DNA from: Purpureocillium takamizusanense | Taxonomy: Eukaryota; Ascomycota; Sordariomycetes; Hypocreales; Ophiocordycipitaceae | Assembly: GCF_022605165.1 (NCBI RefSeq) | Contig: NC_063080.1 | Span: 248,001 to 312,000, forward strand | Direction of reading: 5' to 3' | Length of the DNA: 64,000 bases | Shown here: positions 22,448-33,517 of the stretch, in pieces | Position numbering within the stretch: position 1 is the first letter of the stretch | Layout of the letters: every line of letters starts with the position of its first letter | Position numbers and translations under genes: made by a program | Notes under the pieces: generated by a model | Databases searched by the model: none | Told to the model about the DNA's origin: nothing | What the model saw: the letters and a program-made list of their open reading frames with translations, nothing else

Positions 22448-25400
22448 ATGCCGACCATGTGGCCGTTCCAGACGATTCGTCGGTCGCACGACCGCGGCGA
22501 CCCCATGAACATTGATCAAGAGGACACTCGCATGGTTGATGCCGAGCACATGCAGTCACGCGACAACAACATGAACAGCGCGTCAAACAGTACGTATAAT
22601 CCCTCCCAGCCCCTTGTGAATGTTGTCTCCTGGTAGACTCTAGTAACACGTCACCAGGTGTCAACAACACAACAAGAGAACCAAAGCCTCGTCTCCTCGG
22701 TGGCGGCGGCCCCGGCCGCGACAGCCCCCCAGACAGCCTCTTCGACTACGACAGCGAGGTAGAAGCGGCGCTCAACCGCGGCAGCCCTGCCAACTCACAA
22801 CGATCCGAGTCTTCACCCTGCTCGACACGGGCAAAGCTCTGGGCCACGCTTTACGGGTTTCAAGGCTCCGTCCCGTTCCAAGTCGACTCGTCGGCCTCAT
22901 ATCTCTCTGCCGTGCGCCAGCTCCTCTCCATGCCCACGGCCAGGGACACTACCACCACCACCACTACATATATCACCACCGCCAACAAGGGTAATAGCGA
23001 CAATAACAACGACGACGACAGCGCCCCGTACACACTCGTCCATTACCAATCCCGCGAACGCACCCTCACCGAGATCAAGGACGACTTGACGACTGGAAGC
23101 GACGGCGAGGCTGTCCGCCACATTCAGGAGCACTTTGCGTCTGCAAACAACAACAACAATAACAACAATGACGACGACGGCAATACCACAAACAATAACT
23201 CCAACAATGAACAACAACAGCAACAACAACGCACAGCCGAGGACAATGACCATCCCGCGACATGCTGCGTGCTCTTCGTCCGCCTGCAAACAGAAACGGG
23301 TCCCGCGCCGGGACAGTACAAGCCCTCGGCCGCGCAGCTCGGCGTCGACGTCGGTGTCATCAAGTACCTCCCCGCCGGACGACGACCGCCGCACGTCTCG
23401 ACCGCGTATTTCCCCTTTCCCAAGGCCGTTGGAAGACACGAAGATGCCAGCGAGGCGGGCCAGCCGCTGTTCCACGTCAGGGAATGGAACGCGAGGCAGT
23501 ACCTCGAGCACCTGCGCACGGCGGCGGATGTGTTGCTTGGACGGCCCCCTGGTAGGGGGCAAGGAGGAGACGACTTTCACCACGGTATATTGAGGCTATG
23601 TAAAGAACAGACGGACGACGGTGAAGAGGGACATCTTCAAGGATACGCGGCGTCGTCGTCGACGCATGCACTTACCACGCTGCGCCCATCGGACCTGCAG
23701 GACATTCAACCACATCACCTCCTCACCAACGAAGGCCCTCCCGGAGTCGAAATCCAGTACGACCCCCTCGACGACACGCATATACACCTCACCCTACCGG
23801 GCTTCTACCCCTCACCCTCCTCCGGACACACAACCATCCTCGCCGCTCGCACCCTCCGCCCCGTCGCCAACGGGCGCCTCGCCACCCCCCCGGACATCGT
23901 CCACATCCAACGCCTCGTCACCTCGCTCCTCGCCCGCGAAGCCCACGGCGTCACGCACATCCTCCTCCTCTCCGGGCGCGGCACCCTCGGCCCCGTCCCC
24001 GACCGCACCCAGCCCACGGCCCTCATCCCCCTCAGCCAGTCCGCCGTTACGCTCGACTTTTCCACCATGAAAGACCTCCGACAGCTCATCGACAGTAACC
24101 CGCGCTCGCTGCTCATCCACCCGCAGTATAAAGACGACAACCATGGCCGCTCCGACGTCTTGGACACGAGAATGCACGCCGCTTGGGATACGGACGTCGA
24201 CATGGACAAGCGCTGCACGTACCTCCCCTCTCTCGCATCCTCCGTGGTTGCCTTTCGCGCGCAGGTCGCGCGGCTGGTCGAGCAGGCGCCCGGCGCGGGC
24301 CGAGACGCGGACAGGGTTAATGTGTTTGACGCGGGGACGCACGAAGTCACCATCCGCGCGGTGCTGCTGCGCGATATCATCACCCCTGAGATTGAGTTTT
24401 CGACGTTTGTCGTCGGGCCGGACACCACCGACGACGAGTGGTTCGCGATACGCGTGCAGATCCCCACGCGCAACGCGGAGATTAACGTCTGGATGGCCGG
24501 GACGTGGGACTGGACACGGGGTCTCGCGAAGAGTAACGTTTGGGGGCCGCGGTACGGCAGGATTCAGAGATTCCCGCCAAAGACCATCACCACCACCACC
24601 ACCACCACCACCAACAGCAGCAGAAGCAACAGTCGCAGCAGCAGCAGCAAGAACAGCGAAGGCCGAACCCCCTATGGCTACGCCGACTACGTCTTCCAGT
24701 CCGCGCCGCCCGCCCTCGAAGCTCTCGCCAACCCCCTGCCAGAGCCCTCCCAGAGCGCCCGCCTGTCCGCTCCCCCCGCGGCAAATCCCTACACGACGAA
24801 GCCGCCATCGCCAACACCGAGCGTCGTCGCAGCAGCAGAGTGCCCGTTCCCGGGCTGTGGGTTCGTCTACGCCGAGGCCCAGGAAGCCGACCTCGCGGCC
24901 CACGTCGTCGGGGCGCACGCGCGTCGCATGTGCATGTGGTGCGATGAGACGATCCCCGACGCGTGGACCGACGAGCAGAAGGACGAGCACGCGCGCACGC
25001 ACCGCGACCGCTTGCTGGCCGCCCTGGGGGTCCAGAGCGTAGGAAGCCTGACCCAGCAGGGCGACAGCAGCGGAAGCAGCAGCAGAAGCAGCAGCAAGTC
25101 CGTGTCCGTGTCGGTGGCCCTGAACCCGGGCCCAACCTCTTCCTCCTCCTCCTCCTCCACCACCGCCGCCGCCCCCATCGACCTCCCCCTCCCCCTCCCC
25201 CGTCCCGCCGCCGCCACCGGGGCAGAAGAAGAGCTCGACGGCCGCAGCAGCAGCAGCAGCAGCATCACCACCACCACCACGGCGTCGCGCCCCGTGGTGC
25301 CGAACCAGCGGTTCTGCGACCGCTGCGGACGCGACCGCCGGCGCTTCGCCACGCAAGCGGAGCGGACGTACCACGACCGGCACTGCGTCCCGGGGGTGTA

Positions 25401-26024
25401 CCACGGCGCCAGGTGCCGCTTCTGCCGCCGTTGCGGCGACTACCGCTGGGCGTCGCGCGAGGACCGGCGCCTGAGCGGGCGTGCCGCCGGCGATGGTGGT
25501 CGCAGGACGGCGGCGACGACGTGTGGGCACGACGATGACAACGAGGATAACGCAGAGTGTCGCTTTTGCGCGCTCTGCGGCCTCGACGTCGTCGGGGCCC
25601 TGCTGCCTGGCGAGACGACGACGACGACGACGACAAGAGAAGCGGCGGTCGCCGCCCACATCGAGGCGTGCCGCGGGTACGGCGCGCAGCCGGGACGCTT
25701 TTGTCCGCACTGCGGCGTGGCCTTTTGGAAAGGTCACGCCCAGGCGGACTGGCTGTACAACACCAGGCACATTGAGGCCTGTCGCGCCGCCGCCGCCGAC
25801 GAGGAGGACGAGGACGAGAACGAGGACGAAGTCGCTGCCGCCCCTCGGGGCAAGAAACGCCGCCGCCAGCAGCAGCAGCAACAACAACAACAAGAGGCTG
25901 CCGCCGCCGCCGCCGCCGCCGATGATGATGACGACGACGATAGCGACGAGCGGCGCCGGGCCGCCAAGCGTCGTTGCGCGCGCCCCGGGGACGACGACGA
26001 CGACAACCTGCCGGCGCTGGCGCC

Positions 26025-26056
<32 letters not shown>

Positions 26057-26271
26057 AGCAACAGCAGCAGGAAGAAGAAGAGGAGGAGAAGAAGGAGGAG
26101 GAGCAGCAGCAGCAGCAGCCCGTCCGCCGGCGCCGGGCCACCCCCGGCGTCAAGACCCGTACCCAGCCGCCCCGCGCCGCACGAACCCGCGCCGCGTCCA
26201 AGGCGCCCCCCGCCCGCCCGACGACGACGACGGCGACGGCGACGAGGACGATGAGGAAGAGGAAGAGGTGA
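22448..26271 (+). CDS. Large low-complexity protein with zinc-knuckle repeats, unknown function
   Basis: Uncharacterised fungal protein, 1251 residues, in two exons: 22448-22589 and 22658-26271 (GTACGT donor, CAG acceptor, split AGT codon). The N-terminal half has Asn- and Gln-rich runs around a folded-looking part (ARTLRPVANGRLATPPDIVH, VFDAGTHEVTIRAVLLRD). From about residue 776 come cysteine/histidine units: a C2H2-like unit (CPFPGCGFVYAEAQEADLAA, then H..H, then CMWC), and then a repeated RFCxxCG pattern near 932, 960, 1015 and 1060 each followed by a distal H/C (HIEAC twice). The tail is Q/D/E runs and basic clusters (KRRR, RKRKR) fit for nuclear localisation. A role in nucleic-acid or chromatin binding is a guess. 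The ATG at 22448 is chosen; others lie upstream in frame. Confidence 0.65.
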
Positions 26272-26844
26272 AGGGGAGGGGGGCCGGCGGGCTGGACCCG
26301 CTGAGAACGTCCATGTAGAACAGTGTATGAGTTTAATGAAAAAAAAAAAAAAAGAGAGAGAGAGATTGTGTGGACATGGATCGTGTGGGATGCACTTTGA
26401 ACTGCACTTGCGAGACTGTACTGCCGGCGGGGGAGGGGGGCATTGCGTCCTGCCCCCCGTCGTTATGTCGGGTGCCATGTTAGCCCACGATGGCTTCTCC
26501 CGTGCCCATACATGTTTGCGGGGGTAGACGCCAGTGTAGACTCACCTCGTACAGATGCGGACACTCAAGTTTCTACTTGTAGAAACGTCTCGACTGTGCC
26601 CGTTGCGTTTCTCTCTCTGTCATAGCTGGCGGTACGTCAGCTAAAAGACACGGCGCAATCATCGCAGACGCACCCCCACAAGAAACGACTGCTGCTTCGA
26701 CGCGTCAAATTACCCACGGTAGCTCTTCTGACTACTTCGTCCCTGCATGCCGAGGCAGCGGAATTTTACACCGGCCAAAATGTCCATAATCCCGTCTCAA
26801 ACGCCCAGGTAACCCATGTTGTGCCCAGCCGAGCTCCACAACCA
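26272..26844. other. Intergenic region between convergent genes
   Basis: 573 bases between the stop codons of the zinc-knuckle gene and MSH6. An A run with AG repeats (26338-26363) follows the first gene. No gene seen. Confidence 0.6.
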
Positions 26845-29800
26845 TCACAGACACTCAATGGCCTTGAGCAACACGTCGATGCCGCCATTGCCCATGTCCC
26901 CCTTGTCCCCCAGCAGCGAGCCCACGTCGCTCAGCACCCCCAGCGGGATATAGCAGCCCGTCTTCGCCTTTTCCAGGCTCTCCTTGAGCCGGCTCGTGTG
27001 CTCCCAGTCCCGCGCCGCCACCTCCGCCCTTTCAATCACCCGGTTCGTGATGCCGCACATGGCCGCGCAATGCATTCCGAAGCTACCCTCGGCTACGCCG
27101 TCCTCGAGCTTGTACAGAAATGTCACGCGCCGCGCTTCGTCGTCGACATGGATCTGCATCCGCCGCGGCCGTATCTCGGGGTGGTTCTCAAACTCCGTGG
27201 CGAGCGAGTGGTAGTGCGTCGCAAAGAAGCCAACGCAGCCAATGTGTGTTGCGACGTGATGGAGCACCGCCTGCGCCACAGCGACACCGTCGTACGAGCT
27301 CGTCCCGCGTCCCAGCTCGTCCAGAATCACCAGTGACCGCGGCGTCGCCTCCGATAGGATCTTCTTCGTCTCGGACAGCTCAACGAAAAATGTCGACTGC
27401 GCGGCGAAAATGTTGTCGTTGGCGCCCAGCCGCGACATGATCCTGTCCACCGGCGTGAGCGTCGCAGACACAGCTGGCACGAAGCTGCCAATTTGGGCCA
27501 TGATGACGGCGATGCAAGACTGCAAAGGTTAGCAGGGCTCGGCAGACACGTGGGCAAGACTCACCATGCGCAAGACCGTCGACTTGCCGGCGGCGTTGGC
27601 CCCGGTCAGCAGGTTGATTTTGGCTTCGTCCCCGCCAAGCTTGATGTCGTTGGGGATGAAGTCGTCCACCGTGTTGATCATGCATGGATGACGCAGCTCC
27701 TCGAACTTGAGCACGCTCCGCTCCTCGTCCACAAACCTCGGCCGGCAGCTTGGCTGTCCCAGCGACGTCGACGCGCGCGCGAGACTGACCAGGCAGTCGA
27801 GCTGTGACACGATCTTGATCGCCCTCAGCCACGTCTCGTAGTCGACGTCAAACTTTTGGAAGAATCTCGACGCCACCTCGCGGACAAGCTGCGAGTGCGT
27901 CTCCTCCGCCTCCTGCAGCTCCCGCACGAGTCCCGTCAGCTTGGGAAAGTACCAGCGCTTCACGTCTTTGGTCGACGACATCTGCCGCCACGTCGACGGC
28001 ACCTTGACGCTCTTGGGCGTCTCCATCTGGTAAATCTCCTTACCCACGTCCGTGTACTTGAGTGTCTTGCACTTGAGCTCCGCCTTCTTCTCGACCAGCA
28101 AGTCCTGCAACTGCCCCTTGATCTCGTCCATCTTCGTCAGGCTCTCGTCAAAGTCTTCGTCAATGCCGCGTTCGGGGATGAGCACCTTGCCCTCTCGGGC
28201 CTTGCGTCGATCAAACGCCGACTTCCAGTAGCTTAGCGGCTCGTTGAGGTCGGGCATGGACGAGATCAGCCTATCGACGAGACCGTTGCCGCCCTTGTAC
28301 GCGCCGAGGAGGCTCATGGTGTACTCTATCTGCTCAAAGCCCTCCAAAACGCGCACAAAGTCCTCCGGCTTGCAAGCGCCTGCGTGGATCCGGGAGATGA
28401 GGCGCTCTAGGTCGGGCATCTTAACCAGCTGAGACGCAAACTGCTCGCGGTCCGTGGGGTCTGCGTTGAGCATCTCGACCGCGTCTAAGCGCTCGTTGAT
28501 TCTCACAATGTCGCACAAGGGGTGAGCGACCCACTGTCGGAACAGGCGCTTGCCAAAGGGCGTAACACACTTGTTAAGCAGGCTAAAGAGCGTGCCTTCG
28601 GAGCCACCCGTGGCAGTGTTTGCGAAAAGCTCTAGATTCACCAGTGTCTGTCCATCCAGGATGAGGGTGCCGTTCTTCTGGATCGGGCTGTACGCCTCAA
28701 AGTTGCCCTGCGACAGGAGTGGCCCTTCGAGTTTGAGGAACTTGAGGTACGACACCAGCGCCCCCATCGCCGACATGACCAGGTCGTCATCTTTGTGCTG
28801 TTGCAGCACCTCGGGCCATTCGTCAGAGCCATCTTCCCTGGCAAAGTAGTTACCGCAGTTCAGTTCCCGGCGTGAGACCTCCGCATCCCAGAATTCGGTG
28901 CCCGGCTTGAGGTGCGTCCAAATGGTCGTCGGGCTGGTGCTGTTTTTGAGGATGCGGAGCGCCTTGGTAGATAGCCGCGACTTCTCGAGGACCAGCTCGC
29001 GCGGCCCCGTCTGCGCAATCAATGTTTCGAACTTGGTCAGATCGACATCGTCCACGAAGCCAGACACGTAGAAGCGGCCAGTGGCTGTGTCAGCGAAGAC
29101 GACGCCGAACGCGGGGCGATCGTCGACCACGCCCTCCTTGATGGCGACGCAGTACGCAGCCATGTCGTCCTGGAGCATACCGCCGTCAACCAGCGTTCCT
29201 CCCGTGAGGACGCAAGCGAGCTGACGCGAAATGACCTTGTCTGCCTTCTTGTTCTTGTCTTGGCGCTCGCGCATTTCCTTGCCTAGGTTGGTTTCCATCT
29301 GGTCAACGCGGGCGACTTTGTACTGCTTGGCGATGAACTGGTTCACCCAATGGTCCAGCGAGCTCTCCGGCACGCCCACCATGCGCATGTTGACCCTGTC
29401 AGTCATTTTGAAGTCAAACTCCTGGTGGCCGATGGTGGCATCATTCTCGTAGAGCTCGTAAAACTTGCCCTTTTTGAAGAAGACAATCGTGTCCCAGAGG
29501 TTCTGCTTGATCTCCCAGTACTGCTTTTCAAACGGCGAGAATTTGGACCAGGCCATTGGGGGTATGTAAATAGTCCTCGGGTCGTACTCAGGATCCCCGG
29601 GAGCTCGCTTTTCCTTGTCTTTGATGTTGGCCAGCCACGGGTACCGGTCCTCGGGCTCCCTGGTGTGCGCCTTTTCCTTGACTTTGGGATCGCGAGCGGC
29701 CCGCTCGGCAGGCGTAGACACCGGACGCTTGTCCTTGGAGGTCGGATCGTAGTTCCACTGGGCAGCAGTTGAGACTGGTGAGTCGTCCATCATTTCATCG

Positions 29801-30622
29801 TCGAGTACGGGAGAGTCGGCTCGCCTCGTCGGAGGGGAAACATTGGAGCGTTTCCTGGAAATGGCGGGTTTTGCGACCCTCTTTCTCTTCTTCGATCGGG
29901 GCGTATCCTCGTCCGACTCGTCCGAAACGACAAAATCGGCAATGTCGTCTGTTCTGTTAGAACCAGACTGGGTTGGCTGTGGAAGAATTCTCACCATCGT
30001 CATCGTCTTGAGCCTCGGCGTCGCTACCACCGAATTCATCCTCATCTCGGATGACTGGGCGCGCTTTTGTACGGCGTCGGGGCTGCGAGGCACCATAGCT
30101 GAATGGCTCGTCATCATCGTCCGAAGACTCGGCGTAATTGACGACCTTTCTGGCGGCCTGCTTCCATGTTAGGCAAATTTGGTGCTTCCTCAAAACGTGA
30201 CGCACCTTTCGAGAGGGGCTTTTTTCGTCAAGGCCCTTTGGTGTAGACAGGTGGCTTGCCCGTAGACCCGAAGTCATGGTTGTAGGTGACGACCGGAGAG
30301 TCGCAGGTCGAGATTCGGAATTGATAGTGTCGTTCTCTTGCGAGCTCGGAGGCTCTAGGGCGTCGCTGCTGGGAACGGGAGTGACGAGCTTCGCAGATGC
30401 TTTTGGCTTGGGAAGAGTGTTGGCCTTGGTCTCCTGCAGACACGAGGGCTGGGGACCTGAAGAGACCTTGTCGGAAGAGGATGCCGCGGTGGGCGTGCTC
30501 GCCGCCGGTGAGGACTTTTGAAAGAACGAGACAATCGATCGCTGCTTGGATGCGGGTGTAGCCTTGGGGGCAGCCCTAGCGGGCGTCCGAGCGGCATTGC
30601 CGGTGGCCTTTTCGCCCGCCAT
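26845..30622 (-). CDS. MSH6: DNA mismatch repair protein MSH6
   Basis: Subunit of the nuclear MutS-alpha heterodimer (with MSH2) that recognises base mismatches and small loops. Four exons: 30622-30206, 30157-29995, 29948-27565, 27519-26845; 1212 residues, the usual length. Residues 27-34 (QRSIVSFF) are a PCNA-binding PIP box. A disordered acidic/basic region follows, then the mismatch-binding domain with the Phe-x-Glu motif in GKFYELYENDA near 353. Connector, lever and clamp regions continue, and the ATPase has Walker A TGANAAGKSTVLRM (976-988 region), then IMSRLGANDNIFAAQSTF, VILDELGRGTSSYDG and FATHYH. Intron 2 acceptor was set by phase at the second of two close AG dinucleotides. The ANAAGKST form of Walker A is to my knowledge normal in ascomycete MSH6. 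Confidence 0.95.
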
Positions 30623-31254
30623 GCTATGTGATTCAGCGTCGAGGGAGATGAGAGAAGGCCGCGTGCAGTGTTTCAATCTGATAGGCAAACGGTGGCCGTT
30701 GCCTGAGCGTGGGAAGGCTCGTGTGCAGAGCCAAATTAGCTACGCCGGGATTGGGGAAAGAAGCACTCAAAGTAAACAAACGCTCAATTGAGTTGAAGCA
30801 GACGCTGAGCTGCGAATGTGATGGCGCTGGAGTGGAGGATGCTGAGGGGAGAGGAGAGAAATGCAGACGGGATGGGATGAGAGACCCGCGTCGCGTTCAC
30901 GGAGTCGCGTCACACCCAATTCGTCGATCCCTGGTCGCTCCTTCCGCTGCGCGTAAAGTGTCGGCGCTCCACACCCCGCGGGCTCGCGCACTGTCCACAA
31001 GGCACTGTGGACGCGCACTGTGTCTTGCACCGTTCTTCGAAGACTTCACTGCCGTTCGTTCGTCTGTACTCTTTCTTTGTCGATGTGACTCTCTTCGCCA
31101 TACTTGCTCTGAGGAATTAGATATATTCCACGAAGAAGGGGGCTATTACGAGCCTTTTGCTGCGCCCAGACAAAAGTGGGCTTGCTCCTCTTAACTCTCA
31201 AGCCCTGATGATACGCTCAACCACGCATCAGCACGACGACATTGCGGCCCGACT
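30623..31254. other. Intergenic region upstream of MSH6
   Basis: Promoter side of MSH6 and 3' side of the FAD monooxygenase gene; both are transcribed leftwards. No coding signal. Confidence 0.5.
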
Positions 31255-32589
31255 CTACCGCCTCTTGAACATTTCGAGCATCCAGCGCACACAACTACCG
31301 ACCCACAGCATGTAAGAAAACAACGAGTACCGCCATCCCGTATTTTTTCGCGCTCGCATGCTCCTTCTTGAGGCCTCGATAATCTTCCTTGCCCGCGGCT
31401 CGCTCAGCTCGTCGTATGCGGCCACGGCTTCGGACAACGAACCCCCAAGACAGAGCTGCGCGGCCAGGTCCCAAGCATCGCATAGCGCGAGGTTGGCGCC
31501 AGAGCCGGCAAAAGGGCTGAGCGCGTGGTTGCTGTCTCCGATGAAGATGACGGGCAGGTCCTCGATCGCATCTTGATCATGCCTGAACGGCATCTTGTCA
31601 TGAGCGCTGATGTACATGACCGTGTCGGGATCGGTCTGCGAAACGATTGTCTGAAAGGGCTCTTTTAATTCTGAGCTCAGCTGGCCGCCACGAGATATGA
31701 CGGCCTGGACGTCCTGATACGAGGTGCGGTCGAGCTGGGGCAGAGGTTCTCGTTCATGATTGCCCACCGCCCACATGACAGTGTGTTCGTCGACAGGGGA
31801 AACGAAGCCCACGACGCCATCGCCGCCCACCACGAAACCCCAGTCCTTGTTGATGGGCGCGGGGAGGCCTTCCTTCATCTCCGAGAGCCCCCCTCTGAGC
31901 GTCGCTCCTGTGTATTCGAGCCTGTCTTCCGGACGGAGACACGCCCGAAGCTTGCTGCTGGCTCCGTCTGCCGCCACGAGCAAGTCACATTCTTGGCTCA
32001 AGATGTGCGACGTCTCCCCTTGTCCTCGTCGAACCTGGACACTCAGTCGCCCACTTTCCAGCCGCGTCACGCTCAGGCATTGCGAATCCCACTCGACGTC
32101 GCTATGCTCCCATGCCTCGATCGCGTTGCAGAGCACACGCCGCAGGTTCTTGCGAGTTATGCGAACGCTCGCGGTGGGCAGGTCGTACAGTGGCTGTCTG
32201 GCCGCCCGCACCTTTTCGCTCCAGTCCGGGCCCCAGATCTTGAAACACCCAGAGCCGCCGACACCGGAGACGGATCTGGCAAAGACCTGGTCAAGGAGGC
32301 CCAGCTTCATGAGGGCCACGAGACCGCCGGCCTCTGTGTGTCCAGAAATGGATAGGCTGTAATTTTCGGACTCACGGCGCAGCCCCTCATCCGCGGGATC
32401 GCGGTCGAAGACGACAACTGTTGGGGTCTTCCATGCTGGGTCCCAGAGTTTGTGCAAGCCCGCGACAAAGGCGGCGCCGGCGACGCCCGAGCCCGCCACG
32501 AAAATGGTCTTGCCTTCGAGGAAGTGATGTGTCCTGTTCGAAGCGCCCATGGTGAGGAAGTTACCGGTCGTCTGCACATGACGCAACAT
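31255..32589 (-). CDS. FAD-dependent monooxygenase (PHBH-like group)
   Basis: Flavoprotein hydroxylase of the FAD_binding_3 type, 444 residues, single exon. The dinucleotide-binding motif TIFVAGSGVAGAAFVAGL begins at about residue 28 (G33, G35, G38), a mid-protein DG motif is seen as CDLLVAADGASSKLRACL, and the second FAD motif FIGDSNHALSPFAGSGANLA lies near 350. These three motifs in this order are diagnostic. The C-terminal WRYSLFSYMLWVGSCVRWML is hydrophobic and may be a membrane anchor. Translation could also start at the methionine at residue 14. Such enzymes oxidise aromatic or polyketide-type substrates; no biosynthetic cluster accompanies it here, so the substrate is unknown. Confidence 0.85.
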   Translation of the reverse strand: MLRHVQTTGNFLTMGASNRTHHFLEGKTIFVAGSGVAGAAFVAGLHKLWDPAWKTPTVVVFDRDPADEGLRRESENYSLSISGHTEAGGLVALMKLGLLDQVFARSVSGVGGSGCFKIWGPDWSEKVRAARQPLYDLPTASVRITRKNLRRVLCNAIEAWEHSDVEWDSQCLSVTRLESGRLSVQVRRGQGETSHILSQECDLLVAADGASSKLRACLRPEDRLEYTGATLRGGLSEMKEGLPAPINKDWGFVVGGDGVVGFVSPVDEHTVMWAVGNHEREPLPQLDRTSYQDVQAVISRGGQLSSELKEPFQTIVSQTDPDTVMYISAHDKMPFRHDQDAIEDLPVIFIGDSNHALSPFAGSGANLALCDAWDLAAQLCLGGSLSEAVAAYDELSEPRARKIIEASRRSMRARKNTGWRYSLFSYMLWVGSCVRWMLEMFKRR

Positions 32590-33517
32590 GGGAGAACAAG
32601 GGGCCCCTTATGAGAGATCCGGCATGACTGAAGGGTTGATCAGCTGCTTGCACCTTGACACTGTCTTATTCGGCTTGCTGCGTTCTGCCCGCTTCTAGTG
32701 ATACGTGCAGTCTCTCTGTCGCTGGACAATTGTACGGTGACCTCGATTCGGACATACGACACCCGATTCCCCAGTTTCCCATTCATAGTGCCAAGGCTAA
32801 TCATTCTATACTCGGCATCGTGCGATGAAGTGACAGCGGCGTTCTCTACGCGTCTGTGGGGGCTCGGGAGTTGGCGGCTTTTGCGCCTTGTGGAGGCGAA
32901 GGCTGCATACACGAATTTCCGTTTGGGACATCCTCACTGGCTCGGAACGGTTCTCGCGTATCGAGCGTGGTGCGGGTACAGCTATAAATTAGCATCGTCG
33001 CCATCGGAGGCTCGCATACAGATTCCTATCATTGTGATGCGACGCTGCGTGAGAACCAATGGCAGCTGCGTTGGTCCCGACCTGCCGGGTATTGGTCGAG
33101 CCAGCCGGCACTGCGTCCGGCGCGGCTCACATAATAAACCCCGACGATCATGACCCTTCTCATATTTGAGGTTGAGGAGCGTGACAGGCTAATGTGACTG
33201 CTTGTTGGCACCCGAGACACCGCATCGAGGCACAGGAAACCACCTTTCCTCTTTGCCACGAGCGACTGGACAGAGAGGGAAGGCGTGTCACTGGGTCGCC
33301 TTTTGTACAACAGCCCATGGCCCTCAGCCGCCAAGCGCTGCTCGTCCCTTTCCAGGCATCACTTCCGTGCTCTTCTTGCGAGTGCCTCAACCACGATTCA
33401 TACTGCTGGCAGCTCGGACTCGCGAGTGCGCTGGTGGTGCAAGCCGTGGATCCGTCAAATGTGATCCCATGTCTCCGCTTTCCCGCCCACGATGCGTGCA
33501 TAACGGCTGTCAATGGT
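32590..33517. other. Intergenic region
   Basis: No supported gene. An open frame continues on the minus strand just past the stop of the next gene (33160-33612), and an extra 3' intron could in principle add it to that gene, but it lacks any feature and is not called. Confidence 0.45.

Noticed and set aside
23812..26478. 888-codon open frame antisense to the zinc-knuckle gene
   Set aside because: It is made of homopolymers (V, L, G, R) produced by reading the codon repeats of the real gene backwards; no intron or domain logic.
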